From Mesorhizobium sp. LHD-90 (GTDB taxonomy: Bacteria; Pseudomonadota; Alphaproteobacteria; Rhizobiales; Rhizobiaceae), in assembly GCF_030929505.1 (NCBI RefSeq), contig NZ_JAVFVV010000008.1, forward strand, positions 62,001-126,000: a stretch of DNA of 64,000 nucleotides, in the 5' to 3' direction. Positions 9,819-19,755 of this stretch are shown here, piece after piece. Numbering within the stretch: position 1 is the stretch's first letter; each line of letters starts with the position of its first letter. Made by a program: the position numbers and the translations under genes. Under the pieces are notes generated by a model. That model had not been told where the DNA came from. It did no database searches and was given only the letters and a program-made list of their open reading frames with translations.

Positions 9819-11039
9819 CTATCGCAAATCGGGTTCCCGGTCAAACAGCCGGGCATATTCCTTGATGGCGTAGGTGTCGGTCATGCCAGCCAGAAAATCC
9901 GCGACATGCCGCGCCTTGACGCGGGGCTCGGCGCGGTCGAGCCCCTCGCGCCAGCCGTCCGGCATTGCGCGCGGGTCGGCATAGTAGGCGTCGAACAGCT
10001 TTCGCACGATCCGGTCGGCCTCGACGCGCACCCGCACGACTTCCGGATGCCGGTACATGTGCTTGAACAAAAACGCTTTCAGCTCCTTCTCCTCGGCCGC
10101 CATGCCGGCCGAGAAAGTGACGATGGTCCGTCCGGCGCCGCGCACCGCGTCGGCGCTGTCGGGCTTGATCTCGGCGAGGTTCCCGCCGGCGGTGGCGATG
10201 ACGTCCTCGACCATGCGGGTGATCTGCCGGCGCATCAGCTCGTGGCCGGTGCGCACCGCGTCCAGCGCCGGATAGAGTTCGCGCACCTCCTCGAGAATGC
10301 GGGCGGGCAGGGCCACGCCGGAAAGCATGCCCAGCGTCAGCAGGCCGGCGCGCAAGCCGTCGTCGATGTCATGGGTGTCGTAGGCGATGTCGTCGGCGAT
10401 TGCCGCGCATTGCGCCTCCAGGCTGGCGTAGTGGCCGAGCTCGAGGTCGTGCAACTCGTTGTAGTCGAGGATGGTGCGCGGCGCCGGGCCATTCAGCCCC
10501 TGCCCGTCCGGGCCGAGCAGCGGGCCGTTGTGCTTGACCAGCCCCTCCAGCGTCTCCCAGGTGAGGTTCAGCCCGTCGAACTCGGCATAACGGCGCTCCA
10601 GACGGGTGACCACGCGAAGCGACTGGGCGTTGTGATCAAAGCCGCCCCACTCCGCCATCTTGTCGTTAAGCGCGTCCTCGCCGGTGTGGCCGAACGGCGT
10701 GTGGCCGAAATCGTGGACCAGCGCCAGCGCCTCGGCCAGATCCTCGTCGAGCCGCAGCGCCCGCGCCAGCGCCCGGGCGATCTGCGCCACCTCGATCGTA
10801 TGGGTGAGCCGCGTGCGAAAATGGTCGCCCTCATGGGCGACGAACACCTGCGTCTTGTGTTTCAGCCGGCGGAAGGCGGTGGAGTGGATGATGCGGTCGC
10901 GGTCGCGCTGGAAGGGGGTGCGGGTCGGGCTTTCCACCTCGTCGAACAGCCGGCCCCGGCTTTGCGCCGGATCGCAGGCCCAGGTCGCGCGCGGCCGGTA
11001 GCCGAAGCCGATGTCGCCCAGTTCGCCCTGAACCATCAT
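9819..11039 (-). CDS. dgt: Deoxyguanosinetriphosphate triphosphohydrolase-like HD protein
   Basis: This HD-superfamily dNTPase cleaves dNTPs to deoxynucleoside and triphosphate. The 406-residue protein carries the family blocks [16 protein letters not shown] (51-66), [13 protein letters not shown] with a conserved His (74-86) and the metal-binding HD in [15 protein letters not shown] (HD at 109-110). A further metal-ligand block, [19 protein letters not shown], follows near the middle. Its start is 68 bases from the divergent erpA start, so both promoters must be packed into that gap. Confidence 0.93.
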   Translation of the reverse strand: MMVQGELGDIGFGYRPRATWACDPAQSRGRLFDEVESPTRTPFQRDRDRIIHSTAFRRLKHKTQVFVAHEGDHFRTRLTHTIEVAQIARALARALRLDEDLAEALALVHDFGHTPFGHTGEDALNDKMAEWGGFDHNAQSLRVVTRLERRYAEFDGLNLTWETLEGLVKHNGPLLGPDGQGLNGPAPRTILDYNELHDLELGHYASLEAQCAAIADDIAYDTHDIDDGLRAGLLTLGMLSGVALPARILEEVRELYPALDAVRTGHELMRRQITRMVEDVIATAGGNLAEIKPDSADAVRGAGRTIVTFSAGMAAEEKELKAFLFKHMYRHPEVVRVRVEADRIVRKLFDAYYADPRAMPDGWREGLDRAEPRVKARHVADFLAGMTDTYAIKEYARLFDREPDLR

Positions 11040-11107
11040 GTGCCGCCGGTTGACTTGCCCCCATGCGCTTCATACCTATTGCGTGAGAGCGAACGCAAGG
11101 TGAAGCG

Positions 11108-11455
11108 ATGAATGCCGACGCCAAGTCAGCCACCAAGGTCGAGATGACCGATGCCGCGGCCAAGCGCATCGCGGCCATCGTCGCCAAGGAGCCCGGCAAG
11201 ACGGCGCTGCGCGTCGCGGTCGAGGGTGGCGGCTGCTCGGGTTTTTCCTACAAGTTCGACTTGACCGACGCCCGCAACGACGACGACGTCGCCATCGAGA
11301 GGAACGGCGCAACGGTGCTCATCGACGATCTGTCGCTGGTCTATATGGGCGGCGCGGTCATCGACTTCGTCGACGACCTGATGGGCCAGTCTTTTCAGAT
11401 CAAGAACCCGAATGCCGTTGCCTCCTGCGGCTGCGGCACCAGCTTCTCGATCTGA
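11108..11455 (+). CDS. erpA: HesB/IscA-family iron-sulfur cluster insertion protein
   Basis: This is a 115-residue A-type carrier that delivers iron-sulfur clusters to apoproteins in the cytoplasm. The three conserved cysteines are present: C43 in VEGGGCSGFSYKFDL, and C107 and C109 in the C-terminal SCGCGTSFSI. The chain is co-linear with the ErpA/IscA family from end to end. It is divergent from dgt. An 8-base stem hairpin lies 16 bases after the stop. Whether it is functionally ErpA, IscA or SufA cannot be settled from the sequence; the erpA symbol follows its usual naming beside dgt in Rhizobiales. Confidence 0.9.
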   Translation: MNADAKSATKVEMTDAAAKRIAAIVAKEPGKTALRVAVEGGGCSGFSYKFDLTDARNDDDVAIERNGATVLIDDLSLVYMGGAVIDFVDDLMGQSFQIKNPNAVASCGCGTSFSI

Positions 11456-11801
11456 CGGGGCGAAGCGGGAATCGGCGCAAAACTAGGCGCCGATCCGCGG
11501 GCAACGCCGATCCCGCTCTTAAGCCGGCAATGAGAACGGCCGTCGATTTTCAAGATTTTCTTGAATGACTTTGTTCCGTTTTGTCCCTTCGGCTGAGCCG
11601 TCGTGGCAGCGACTCGCTGCAATGACTTGTTTTCATTCATGACTTGATCCGGCCCGGGGTCCGCCCTTGCGGACGTGCGCGTGTCACCCGGCCAGCGCCG
11701 TTCCGCCGTGCCGCCGTGCCTTCGTTGACACATCCTCGTGATCGGTCTCACGCTGCGTAAGCCGGAGGGACTTTTTGCACGCCGGCATGGGGAACACTGA
11801 C
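11456..11801. other. Gene-free stretch between erpA and the NCS1 permease
   Basis: No convincing coding frame is seen. An inverted repeat of eight bases (11471-11478 with 11487-11494, eight-base loop) follows erpA without a strong T-run. An AT-richer segment around 11545-11650 contains the octamer ATGACTTG twice (near 11617 and 11640) and a short palindrome CAGCGACTCGCTG. It may hold the permease promoter, but no clear -35/-10 pair could be assigned. Confidence 0.5.
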
Positions 11802-13256
11802 ATGAACCTGCCACCCAACGCATCGCCCTTGCTCTACAACGAGGATCTGGCCCCCGCGAAAGAACGCAACTGGGGGCCGTTCTCGATCTTCAATGTCTGG
11901 ACCTCCGACGTCCATAGCCTGTGGGGTTATTACCTCGCCGCCAGCCTGTTCCTGTTCTGCGGCAGTTTCGTCAATTTCCTGATCGCCATCGGCATCGGCT
12001 CGCTGATCATCTACTTCCTGATGAACATGGTCGGCATCGCCGGCGTGCGCACGGGCGTGCCCTTCCCGGTGCTGGCGCGCGCCTCCTTCGGCATCTGGGG
12101 CGCCAACTTGCCGGCCATGGTGCGGGCGATCGTCGCCTGCTTCTGGTACGGCGCACAGACGGCGGCCGCGTCCGGCGCTATCGTCGCGCTGCTGATCCGC
12201 AACGAGGGCATGCTTGAATTCCACCAGTCCAGCCACTTCCTCGGCCATTCGACGCTGGAGGTGATCTGTTTCGTCATCATCTGGGCGCTGCAGCTTCTCA
12301 TCATCCAGCGCGGCATGGAGACGGTCAGGCGCTTCCAGGACTGGGCCGGACCGGCGGTGTGGGTGATGATGCTGATCCTCGCCATCTATCTCGTCATCAA
12401 GGCGGGCGGCGTGTCCTTGACCGGAGACATCCCGATGGACGTTCTGCTGGAGAAGACCAAGGATGCCGGCGTTCCCGGCGAGCCCGGCTCGTTCGAGGCG
12501 CTGATGGCGGTCGCGGCGATCTGGGTGACCTATTTCGCCGCGCTCTACCTCAACTTCTGCGACTTCTCGCGCTATGCGCCCGACGAACGCTCGCTGCGGA
12601 TCGGCAATATCTGGGGCCTGCCGGTCAACCTCATCCTGTTCTCGCTGGTCGCCGGCATAACCACCATTGCCGCCTTCCAGGTCTATGGCGAGTTGCTGGT
12701 GCATCCAGACCAGATCTCGGCGAAGTTCGATAGCTGGTTCCTGGCGCTGCTGGCGGCCGTGACCTTCGCGGTGGCGACGCTCGGCATCAACGTGGTCGCC
12801 AACTTCGTGTCGCCCGCCTTCGACTTCGCCAACGTCTTCCCCAAACACATCACCTTCAAGCGGGGCGGCTACATCGCGGCGCTGATCGCGCTGGCGCTCT
12901 ATCCCTTCGCGCCCTGGGAAGGCGGCGCGGCGCATTTCGTCAACGTCATCGGCGCGACGATGGGACCGATCTTCGGCGTGATGATGGTCGACTACTACCT
13001 GATCCGCAAAGGCTGGCTGAACGTCGACGCACTCTACCAGGAGAACGGCGAGTACCGTTTCCAGAACGGCTGGCACGTCAATGCGCTGATCGCTGCCGGC
13101 ATCGGCATCCTGTTCTCGTCGATCCTGCCGAACTTCACCAACCTGCTGCCGTCCTGGTGGGGCGTCTACGGCTGGTTCTTCGGCGTCGCGATTGCCGGAG
13201 CGATCTATTACGGGCTGCGCGCCAGCCGCGTCGGAGCAGTGCCGCAATCGACCTGA
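11802..13256 (+). CDS. NCS1-family nucleobase:cation symporter
   Basis: This integral membrane protein has about 12 hydrophobic segments. The N-terminal LAPAKERNWGPFSIFNVWTSDVHS matches the entry signature of NCS1 carriers (cytosine, uracil, allantoin, hydantoin, thiamine). Other family blocks are RASFGIWGANLPAMVRAIVACFWYG and GPIFGVMMVDYYLIRKG. The ATG at 11802 has GGGGAA upstream; ATG 11787 and TTG 11775 are in-frame alternatives, the latter close behind a GGAGGGA. At about 484 residues it is the usual length. The substrate cannot be told, and no catabolic gene lies beside it. A strong 15-base hairpin follows the stop. Confidence 0.88.
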   Translation: MNLPPNASPLLYNEDLAPAKERNWGPFSIFNVWTSDVHSLWGYYLAASLFLFCGSFVNFLIAIGIGSLIIYFLMNMVGIAGVRTGVPFPVLARASFGIWGANLPAMVRAIVACFWYGAQTAAASGAIVALLIRNEGMLEFHQSSHFLGHSTLEVICFVIIWALQLLIIQRGMETVRRFQDWAGPAVWVMMLILAIYLVIKAGGVSLTGDIPMDVLLEKTKDAGVPGEPGSFEALMAVAAIWVTYFAALYLNFCDFSRYAPDERSLRIGNIWGLPVNLILFSLVAGITTIAAFQVYGELLVHPDQISAKFDSWFLALLAAVTFAVATLGINVVANFVSPAFDFANVFPKHITFKRGGYIAALIALALYPFAPWEGGAAHFVNVIGATMGPIFGVMMVDYYLIRKGWLNVDALYQENGEYRFQNGWHVNALIAAGIGILFSSILPNFTNLLPSWWGVYGWFFGVAIAGAIYYGLRASRVGAVPQST

Positions 13257-13271
13257 ACGGCGAACCGATAT

Positions 13272-13307
13272 TCCTCCGGGAAGCGCGAAACGGCGCTTCC
13301 CGGAGGA
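13272..13307 (+). terminator. Strong 15-bp hairpin at the 3' end of the permease transcript
   Basis: A perfect 15-base inverted repeat (13272-13286 with 13293-13307) closes on a six-base GAAACG loop, 15 bases after the stop. There is no following T-run, so it may protect or mark a 3' end rather than act as a classical intrinsic terminator. Confidence 0.55.
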
Positions 13308-13419
13308 CACAAGCGATCCTTGTCAGCATCTGTCAGGATTATTTTCCCAGGACTTATCCCCCTCCTTCCCGACGGAGCGATAATCCTCGTCGCCTGTGCT
13401 GGAAAAGGAGGCAGCGGCG

Positions 13420-14217
13420 ATGGAGGTAAGTCCGGCGATCGACAAGCACTGGGAGGCGCTGAAGCGTCTTCTGGCCATGCTTGTCGGCATGGCCGAGCTG
13501 GCCTGCGGCGCACCCACTCTGCCGCGCCAGCTCCACCGCGCCATCCTCAAGCTGCTGCGCCCGGCCGAGTCCGCCGCGCGCCGGCTGATCATCGCGGCGG
13601 CGCGCGGAATCGTGATAGTCCTGCCGCCGATGCGCCCGCGAAAACCGAAGCCTGCGATCCGGCGAGGTCCCCGCGCCTTCATGCCGACAGGCCCGAAAAG
13701 ACGTCCAACACCCGCCGCGCGCGCCTTGAGCCTGCCGCTGTGCGATCCGCTGAAAAATCCGTTCCGTATTCGCCGCCGCTATGTGCCCGCACATGCCGTG
13801 CCGCGCATCAGGTCACTCTTTGACGACTCGCCATACCGTCCCCTGCCTGCCCCGCCGTCGCCCGACGATCCTGTCGATGCATCGCGGCTGGTTTTGCGGC
13901 TGGAGGCGCTGGGCCGCGCGCTCGACGACCTGCCCGGACAGGCAAGACGGTTTGCCCGCTGGAAGGCGCGCCGTGACGCATCTGCGACCAGGGAGAAGCA
14001 GGAGCGCGACGCCACGGCCGCGCAAGACCAGAACCGCCCTCAGGTGTGGCGGCCGCGCCGCATCTCGCCGCTGCGGCGCGGGCGTCCGCCCGGCGGCCGG
14101 CTGTCGCGCTACGATCCTACCGCCACTCATCCGCGCAACATCCGCGAGATCGACGAGATTCTGGCGCACGCCAATGCGCTGGCCGTCTATGCGCTGGAAA
14201 ATCCCGACACGTCGTGA
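13420..14217 (+). CDS. Unrecognised Arg/Pro-rich basic protein
   Basis: The 265-residue product starts at the ATG at 13420, which has AAGGAGG about ten bases upstream; an earlier in-frame start at 13396 is less likely. I do not recognise the family. The N-terminal half has a hydrophobic amphipathic stretch (LKRLLAMLVGMAELACG) and later RRLIIAAARGIVIVLPP. The rest is rich in Arg, Pro and Ala, with repeated charged segments. The C-terminal RNIREIDEILAHANALAVYAL looks helical. Strong codon periodicity and a good ribosome binding site support it as a real gene. Its function is unknown. Confidence 0.6.
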   Translation: MEVSPAIDKHWEALKRLLAMLVGMAELACGAPTLPRQLHRAILKLLRPAESAARRLIIAAARGIVIVLPPMRPRKPKPAIRRGPRAFMPTGPKRRPTPAARALSLPLCDPLKNPFRIRRRYVPAHAVPRIRSLFDDSPYRPLPAPPSPDDPVDASRLVLRLEALGRALDDLPGQARRFARWKARRDASATREKQERDATAAQDQNRPQVWRPRRISPLRRGRPPGGRLSRYDPTATHPRNIREIDEILAHANALAVYALENPDTS

Positions 14218-14510
14218 CGCAGCATGCCTCTGGCAGGACCGGGTGCGATTCGAACGCGACGCGAGCGGATTTTCCGCGGCGTGGCGACGATGGCGGTTTG
14301 GCGGAAGCCTCGAAGATACGGATTGTCCCGCCCCTTGCCAGTTCTCGTCCGGTGAAAAACCGGGCGGCTGGCCAGGCCTTACCCACGGCAATGCAGCCTC
14401 CTTGCATTTTTCTGGCAATTTCGCTGAATGTGGCCGACGCGCCTTCTTCCGGACCAGTTCGTGACCAACAGGAAGGGCGCAGGGATTCACGACAACCTCA
14501 GGGAACGACG

Positions 14511-15707
14511 ATGTCCGCCCACCGCAATATTTTGAAAAAACTCACTCTTTCGACGTTTCTACTGTCATCCGTTGTCTTCGGCGCCCACGCTCAGGATGCC
14601 GCCGCCGTCGCCGAACGGATGAAGCAATTGCTGGCGCTGCAGGGCACGAACCTAAGCTGGTCGTCGATCAGCGGCGAAGGCGCCAATTTTTCGCTGGAAG
14701 GCGTCAAGGTGGGCTTCACGGGCCAGCCGGATGCGCTTGAAATCGGCAAGCTGAGTTTCGAGGGCGTCGCCGACGACAATGGCGGCTTCGCGATCGACAC
14801 GGTCACCACCGAAGCCTACACAAAGACGCAGGACGGCATGACCTTCGAGATCAGCCCGTTCAAGATGACCGGCGTGAAACTGCCGGCCCAGGGGTCGACC
14901 GATCCGATCGCCAATCTGGTGTTCTACGAAGCCGCGGAACTCGCCAGCCTGAACGTCAAGATGGGCGACAAGACCGCGTTTTCGCTGGAAAACCTGACCG
15001 CCGAGATCACGCCACCCTCCGCCGACAAGGCAATGGAATTCACCGGTGGGGCCGAAAAGTTCAGCGCCGACCTCACCCTCGTCACCGATCCGCAGGCAAA
15101 GGCGGCGATCGAGGCGATGGGCTACCAGGCGATCACCGGCTCGCTCGATCTCGAAGGCTCCTGGAATCCGGCTGACGGCCGCATGGATTTCAGCACCTAC
15201 GACATCACCGTCGACAATGCCGGCACCTTCGGCATGACCTTCGACATCGGCGGCTATACGCCAGACTTCATCAGGGCGCTGCAGGAGGTGCAGAAGCAGA
15301 TGGCCGCGCAGCCGGCCGGCGCCGACGATTCCGCCCAAGGCCTCGCCATGCTGGGGCTGATGCAGCAACTGACCTTCCACTCGGCCAGCATGCGCTGGGA
15401 CGACGATTCGCTCACCGGCAAGGCGATCGACTACATCGCCAAGATGCAGAACATGAAGCCGGAAGACATCAAGAACCAGGCCAAGGCGATCGTGCCCTTC
15501 CTGACGGCGCAGCTCAACAACCCGGACCTGTCGGCCGCGATCACCGCCGCAGTGACAAAATATCTCGACGATCCGCAGAGCATCGAGGTTTCGGCCGAGC
15601 CGGCCGCCCCTGTGCCGTTCTCGCAGATTGCGGCGGCCGGCATGGCCAATCCCGTCGATTTGACAAAGTCGCTCGGCGTGACGGTGACGGCGAACGAAGA
15701 CGAATAA
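14511..15707 (+). CDS. Unrecognised exported protein
   Basis: From the ATG at 14511 this encodes 398 residues with a clear Sec signal peptide (basic NILKK, hydrophobic LSTFLLSSVVFGAHA, cleavage near AHA-QD). The mature part is acidic, Gly/Asp-rich and probably beta-rich, with several alternating segments such as FSLEGVKVGFTG and MDFSTYDITVDNAGTFGM. No lipobox or membrane anchor is seen, so it should be periplasmic. The much longer open frame upstream (from 14046) overlaps the preceding gene in another frame and is not credible. I do not recognise the family. An intrinsic terminator follows 22 bases after the stop. Confidence 0.8.
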   Translation: MSAHRNILKKLTLSTFLLSSVVFGAHAQDAAAVAERMKQLLALQGTNLSWSSISGEGANFSLEGVKVGFTGQPDALEIGKLSFEGVADDNGGFAIDTVTTEAYTKTQDGMTFEISPFKMTGVKLPAQGSTDPIANLVFYEAAELASLNVKMGDKTAFSLENLTAEITPPSADKAMEFTGGAEKFSADLTLVTDPQAKAAIEAMGYQAITGSLDLEGSWNPADGRMDFSTYDITVDNAGTFGMTFDIGGYTPDFIRALQEVQKQMAAQPAGADDSAQGLAMLGLMQQLTFHSASMRWDDDSLTGKAIDYIAKMQNMKPEDIKNQAKAIVPFLTAQLNNPDLSAAITAAVTKYLDDPQSIEVSAEPAAPVPFSQIAAAGMANPVDLTKSLGVTVTANEDE

Positions 15708-15728
15708 GTTCGGACTTCAGTAGCGTCG

Positions 15729-15760
15729 AAGAGCCCGGCCGTTGAGCCGGGTTCTTTTTT
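15729..15760 (+). terminator. Intrinsic terminator
   Basis: An 11-base stem with one G-U pair (15729-15739 with 15746-15756, six-base loop) is followed directly by a T-run. It terminates the exported-protein gene just before the convergent pcp gene. Confidence 0.9.
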
Positions 15761-15767
15761 GTTTATT

Positions 15768-16442
15768 TCAAAGGCTTGCTTCTGGACGGCTGGACGGAAG
15801 CGCCGGCCGAATAGCGGCCTCGCTGTCAAGCACCGTGCGCAGAATTGTCGTGAACCCGCGCAGCAAATCCGCTTCCGAAAGCGCGCAGCCCTCGCCCACC
15901 ATGGGCACATGGATGAAGCCGCTGAGGCGTGGCGCAAAGCCCTCGCAGGCCGCGCCGAGCGACAGCGCCAGCGCGGCGTTGCAGAGATAGCCGCCCGCGT
16001 CGTCGGACCAGGAGACCGGAAGGTCTTGCGCCGCCAGCGCATCGTGGATCGCCCGCAGCGGCAGCCGCGATTGCAGCAACGCAGGCGCCCGGCAGATCGG
16101 GCCGTCCGGCGGCGCGAAGCCGTTGTTGTCGGGCCTGGCATTGGCGAAGGCGTTGCGCGCAAACCGTTCCAGCCGGAAACCGCCGCAGCCATGCGCCAGG
16201 CCGAAATGCAGGGCGATGTCCGGCGCGAAAGTCCTGCCGATCTCCGACAGGCGCGGGCCGATCGCACGGTAATCGACGGGCAGCAGTTCGGCCCGGAAGG
16301 CCGCCATGCGTTCGAGCGGTGGCGGTTCGTTGCGCAGCCGCTCGACCAGCCATTGCGTCGGATTGACCGGCGCGCCGGGAAACGGTTCGAACCCTGTGAC
16401 AAGCACGCGCGGCAGGTTCTTTTGCCCTGCCGCGCCGCCCAT
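15768..16442 (-). CDS. pcp: Pyrrolidone-carboxylate peptidase (C15)
   Basis: This cysteine peptidase removes N-terminal pyroglutamate from peptides in the cytoplasm. The 224-residue chain has the C15 layout: N-terminal VLVTGFEPFPGAPVNPTQWLV, then the catalytic triad residues Glu92 in FRLERFARN, Cys154 in GGYLCNAALA and His178 in GFIHVPMVGE. The last roughly 20 residues vary and have no assigned role. It ends three bases before the aspS stop region and lies downstream of aspS on the same strand, so it may be co-transcribed with it. Confidence 0.93.
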   Translation of the reverse strand: MGGAAGQKNLPRVLVTGFEPFPGAPVNPTQWLVERLRNEPPPLERMAAFRAELLPVDYRAIGPRLSEIGRTFAPDIALHFGLAHGCGGFRLERFARNAFANARPDNNGFAPPDGPICRAPALLQSRLPLRAIHDALAAQDLPVSWSDDAGGYLCNAALALSLGAACEGFAPRLSGFIHVPMVGEGCALSEADLLRGFTTILRTVLDSEAAIRPALPSSRPEASL

Positions 16443-16445
16443 CGG

Positions 16446-18236
16446 TCAGGCCGGCTTCTTGTCCGCCACGACCCGCAGCGCCAGTTCGCGCAACTGCGTG
16501 GGGGTGGCCGGCGACGGCGCGCTCATCAGCAGGTCGTAGGCCTGCTGGTTCATCGGGAACATGGTCACTTCGCGCAGGTTCGTCGCGCCGACCAGCAGCA
16601 TGACGATGCGGTCGACGCCGGCCGCCATGCCTCCATGCGGCGGCGCGCCATACTGGAAGGCGCGGTAGAGGCCGCCGAAACGTTCCTCGACCGTCGCGCG
16701 GTCCAGCCCGACCATCTCGAACGCCTTCACCATCGTCTCCGGCAGATGGTTGCGGATGCCGCCAGAGGCGATCTCAAAACCGTTGCAGACCATGTCGTAC
16801 TGGAACGCCTTGATGCCCAGCGGCTCCGCCCCCGTCAGCGCGTCGATGCCGCCCTGCGGCATGGAGAACGGGTTGTGGGCGAAGTCGATCTTCTTCTCGT
16901 CCTCGTTCCATTCGAAGAACGGAAAATCGACGATCCAGCACAGCGCGAAGCGCTCGCGGTCGACGAGGTTCAGTTCCTCGCCCGCCCGCGTGCGCGCCGC
17001 GCCCGCGAATTTGTAGAATTTTTGCGGATCGCCGGCGACGAAGAAGGCGGCGTCACCCTCGCCCAGTCCGAGTTGCTGGCGGATCGCCTCGGTGCGCTCC
17101 TCGCCGATGTTTTTCGCGATCGGCCCGGCGCCTTCCAGCTTTTCGCCTTCCTTGCGCCAAAAGATGTAGCCCAGCCCCGGCTGGCCCTCGCCCTGCGCCC
17201 AGGAATTCATACGGTCGCAGAACGCGCGGCTTCCGCCGGTCTTGGCCGGCACGGCCCATACCTCGGCCTTCGGATCGTTCGCCAGGATGCCGGCGAACAC
17301 CTTGAAGCCAGAGCCGCGGAAATGCTCGGAAACCGCCTGCATCTCGATCGGGTTGCGCAGGTCCGGCTTGTCGGAGCCGTATTTGCGGATCGCCACATCG
17401 TAGGGGATGCGCGGAAACTTTTCGGTCACCGGCTTGCCGTCGGCGAAGGTCTCGAAGACGCCGCGCAGCACCGGCTCCATGGTGCCTAGCACGTCGTCCT
17501 GCTCGACGAAACTCATCTCGAGGTCGAGCTGGTAGAACTCGCCAGGCAGGCGGTCGGCACGCGGGTCCTCGTCGCGGAAACACGGCGCGATCTGGAAGTA
17601 GCGGTCGAAACCGGAGACCATGATCAGTTGCTTGTACTGCTGCGGCGCCTGCGGCAGCGCGTAGAAGGTGCCGGGATGGATGCGACTCGGCACGAGGAAG
17701 TCGCGCGCGCCTTCCGGCGAGGATGCGGTCAGGATCGGCGTCGAGAATTCGGTGAAACCCGCCTCGCCCATGCGCGTGCGCATCTCGGCGATGATCTTCG
17801 TGCGCGCCACGATGTTTTTGTGCAGCGTGTCTCGGCGCAGGTCGAGGAACCTGTACTTCAGGCGGATGTCCTCGGGATAGTCCGGCTCACCGAACACCGG
17901 CAGCGGCAATTCCTTCGCTGCCGACAGCACCTCGATCTCGCCGGCATAAAGCTCGATCTCGCCGGTCGGCATGTTCTTGTTGACGGTCTCGGGCGCGCGC
18001 GCCTTGACCTCGCCGTCGACACGGATCACCCACTCGCCGCGCACCGTCTCGGCCACCTTGAACGCCGGCGAATCCGGATCGGCGACGATCTGGGTGATGC
18101 CGTAATGGTCGCGCAGGTCGATGAACAGCAGGCCGCCATGGTCGCGGACGCGATGCACCCAGCCCGACAGGCGCACGGCCTGCCCGACTTCCGACTTCCT
18201 CAATTGTGCGCAGGTGTGGCTGCGGTAGCGATGCAT
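16446..18236 (-). CDS. aspS: Aspartyl-tRNA synthetase
   Basis: This class II synthetase has 596 residues, the bacterial length. The N-terminal OB-fold shows [42 protein letters not shown]. Motif 2 ([15 protein letters not shown]) and motif 3 ([18 protein letters not shown], near 550) are intact, and the bacterial GAD insertion lies between them. Alphaproteobacterial AspRS is often non-discriminating (also charging tRNA-Asn); that would need the genome's asnS/gatCAB content to judge. Transcription likely starts in the 193-base gap shared with the divergent MFS gene. Confidence 0.97.
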   Translation of the reverse strand: MHRYRSHTCAQLRKSEVGQAVRLSGWVHRVRDHGGLLFIDLRDHYGITQIVADPDSPAFKVAETVRGEWVIRVDGEVKARAPETVNKNMPTGEIELYAGEIEVLSAAKELPLPVFGEPDYPEDIRLKYRFLDLRRDTLHKNIVARTKIIAEMRTRMGEAGFTEFSTPILTASSPEGARDFLVPSRIHPGTFYALPQAPQQYKQLIMVSGFDRYFQIAPCFRDEDPRADRLPGEFYQLDLEMSFVEQDDVLGTMEPVLRGVFETFADGKPVTEKFPRIPYDVAIRKYGSDKPDLRNPIEMQAVSEHFRGSGFKVFAGILANDPKAEVWAVPAKTGGSRAFCDRMNSWAQGEGQPGLGYIFWRKEGEKLEGAGPIAKNIGEERTEAIRQQLGLGEGDAAFFVAGDPQKFYKFAGAARTRAGEELNLVDRERFALCWIVDFPFFEWNEDEKKIDFAHNPFSMPQGGIDALTGAEPLGIKAFQYDMVCNGFEIASGGIRNHLPETMVKAFEMVGLDRATVEERFGGLYRAFQYGAPPHGGMAAGVDRIVMLLVGATNLREVTMFPMNQQAYDLLMSAPSPATPTQLRELALRVVADKKPA

Positions 18237-18429
18237 TTCGATGTCCGATCAGTGGATTTGGCTTGCAGAGGCGGTGCGAACCGGCCCCCGAAATTTGCGC
18301 GGACAAGCGCATGGAGGGGCAATTTTGTCAAGGCAAAGCGGGATGTGGACCAAAGCGCGTCGGTTTTGTTGCTGGCAAAGGCGCGTTCCCATGGTTCATA
18401 CAGTTTCTTGACACAGTGCTTGAGACTTC

Positions 18430-19734
18430 ATGTCCTCCATCCGCCCGCTCATCCCTCTCCTTATCGCCGCCGGCATCCTGCTCGGCGGCAACGGCCTGCA
18501 AGGCACGCTGATCGCGCTGCGCGGCGCGCAGGAAGGATTTTCGCCGGCCGTCATCGGCTTCATGGGCACCGCCTATTTCGGCGGCTTCCTGCTCGGCTGT
18601 CTTGCCATCGGGCGCATCATGAAGGCCGTCGGGCATGTGCGCTCGTTCTCGGCGCTGGCGGCGATCGCGTCCGCCGGCACGCTGATGCTGGTGCTGGTCA
18701 TCGATCCGATCATGTGGTCGGTGATCCGTTTTGCTACTGGCTTCTGCTTCGCCGGCCTGTTCACCATCATGGAGGCGTGGTTGAATTCCGGCGCGCCCAA
18801 CGAGCACCGCGCCCGCGTGCTCGCCCTCTACCGCATGGTCGACATCGGCTCGGTGACCGGCGCGCAGTTCCTGATCCCGATCTTCGGGGCGGACGGATTC
18901 ACCATCTTCGCGATCATGACGATCATGATCACGCTTTCGCTGGTGCCGGTGTCGCTAGGCGACCGATCCAACCCCGCAGCGCCCGACGACGTTAAGCTCG
19001 ATCTGCCGCGCGTGTTCCGCATCTCGCCGCTGGGCTGCATCGGCTGCATCGCGGTTGGCGTCACCAACAGTTCCTTCCGCACGCTGTCGCCCGTCTATGC
19101 CGAGGAACTCGGCATGTCGGTGACCGACGTCGTCACCTTCGTCAGCGTCGGCATCATCGGCGGCGCGCTGATCCAGTATCCGCTCGGCTACCTGTCCGAC
19201 CGCTGGGACCGGCGCAAGGTGCTGCTGGTCTCTACGGCGGGCGCGATGGCAACGGCGCTGGTACTTGCCTTCGCCACCGGCACCGGTCCGCTCGCCAACT
19301 TCGTGGTGGTCTTCATCTTCGGCTCCTTCGCCATGCCGCTCTATTCGCTATCGGCCGCCCACGCCAACGACCGCGCCGGCAAGGGCGAGTTCGTGCTGGT
19401 GAACGCCGCGCTGATGCTCTTCTATTCCTTCGGCGCGATCGGCGGGCCGCTCACGGCCTCCTTTTTCATGGAACGTTTCGGTCCGGGCGCACTGTTCGGT
19501 TTCATCGCCGCCGTCTATGCCGTCTTCATCGCCATCATCCTCTACCGCATGCGCGCGCGGTCGGGCGTTCCGGCGGACCGGCGGGGGCGGTTCATCGCGC
19601 TGCTGAGAACCTCGACGATCTTTGCAAAACTGACGCGGCAGGCCGGCGAGGCCAAGGGAAACGGCAAGCCGGACGGCGGAAGCGGCGGCTCGCGCTTGAC
19701 GAAACCGTCCCCGGCTGAAAAGAAACAGAGGTAA
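18430..19734 (+). CDS. MFS transporter (YcaD-like)
   Basis: This is a 434-residue 12-segment major facilitator. Family marks include the loop 2-3 region (LGCLAIGRIMKAVGHVRSF) and the equivalent half-repeat LGYLSDRWDRRKVLLVSTAGA in the second half. The C-terminal tail of about 45 residues is basic and Gly/Ser-rich (KPDGGSGGSRLTKPSPAEKKQR). The ATG at 18430 lacks a clear Shine-Dalgarno sequence, and a TTGACA-like element lies just upstream, so the start may lie slightly downstream or the mRNA may have a short leader. The substrate is unknown. It ends 21 bases before rnd. Confidence 0.85.
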   Translation: MSSIRPLIPLLIAAGILLGGNGLQGTLIALRGAQEGFSPAVIGFMGTAYFGGFLLGCLAIGRIMKAVGHVRSFSALAAIASAGTLMLVLVIDPIMWSVIRFATGFCFAGLFTIMEAWLNSGAPNEHRARVLALYRMVDIGSVTGAQFLIPIFGADGFTIFAIMTIMITLSLVPVSLGDRSNPAAPDDVKLDLPRVFRISPLGCIGCIAVGVTNSSFRTLSPVYAEELGMSVTDVVTFVSVGIIGGALIQYPLGYLSDRWDRRKVLLVSTAGAMATALVLAFATGTGPLANFVVVFIFGSFAMPLYSLSAAHANDRAGKGEFVLVNAALMLFYSFGAIGGPLTASFFMERFGPGALFGFIAAVYAVFIAIILYRMRARSGVPADRRGRFIALLRTSTIFAKLTRQAGEAKGNGKPDGGSGGSRLTKPSPAEKKQR

Positions 19735-19755
19735 TTCGGATCACCAAGACTTTTC

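Noticed and set aside
11748-13310. A 520-codon minus-strand open frame
   Set aside because: It is antisense to the NCS1 permease and has a low-complexity charged translation with no family features.
14240-14275. A T-loop-like TTCGAA motif suggesting a tRNA
   Set aside because: No acceptor, D or anticodon arms can be folded around it.
14046-14510. N-terminal extension of the exported protein
   Set aside because: It overlaps the preceding gene in another frame, and the signal peptide fits a start at 14511 exactly.
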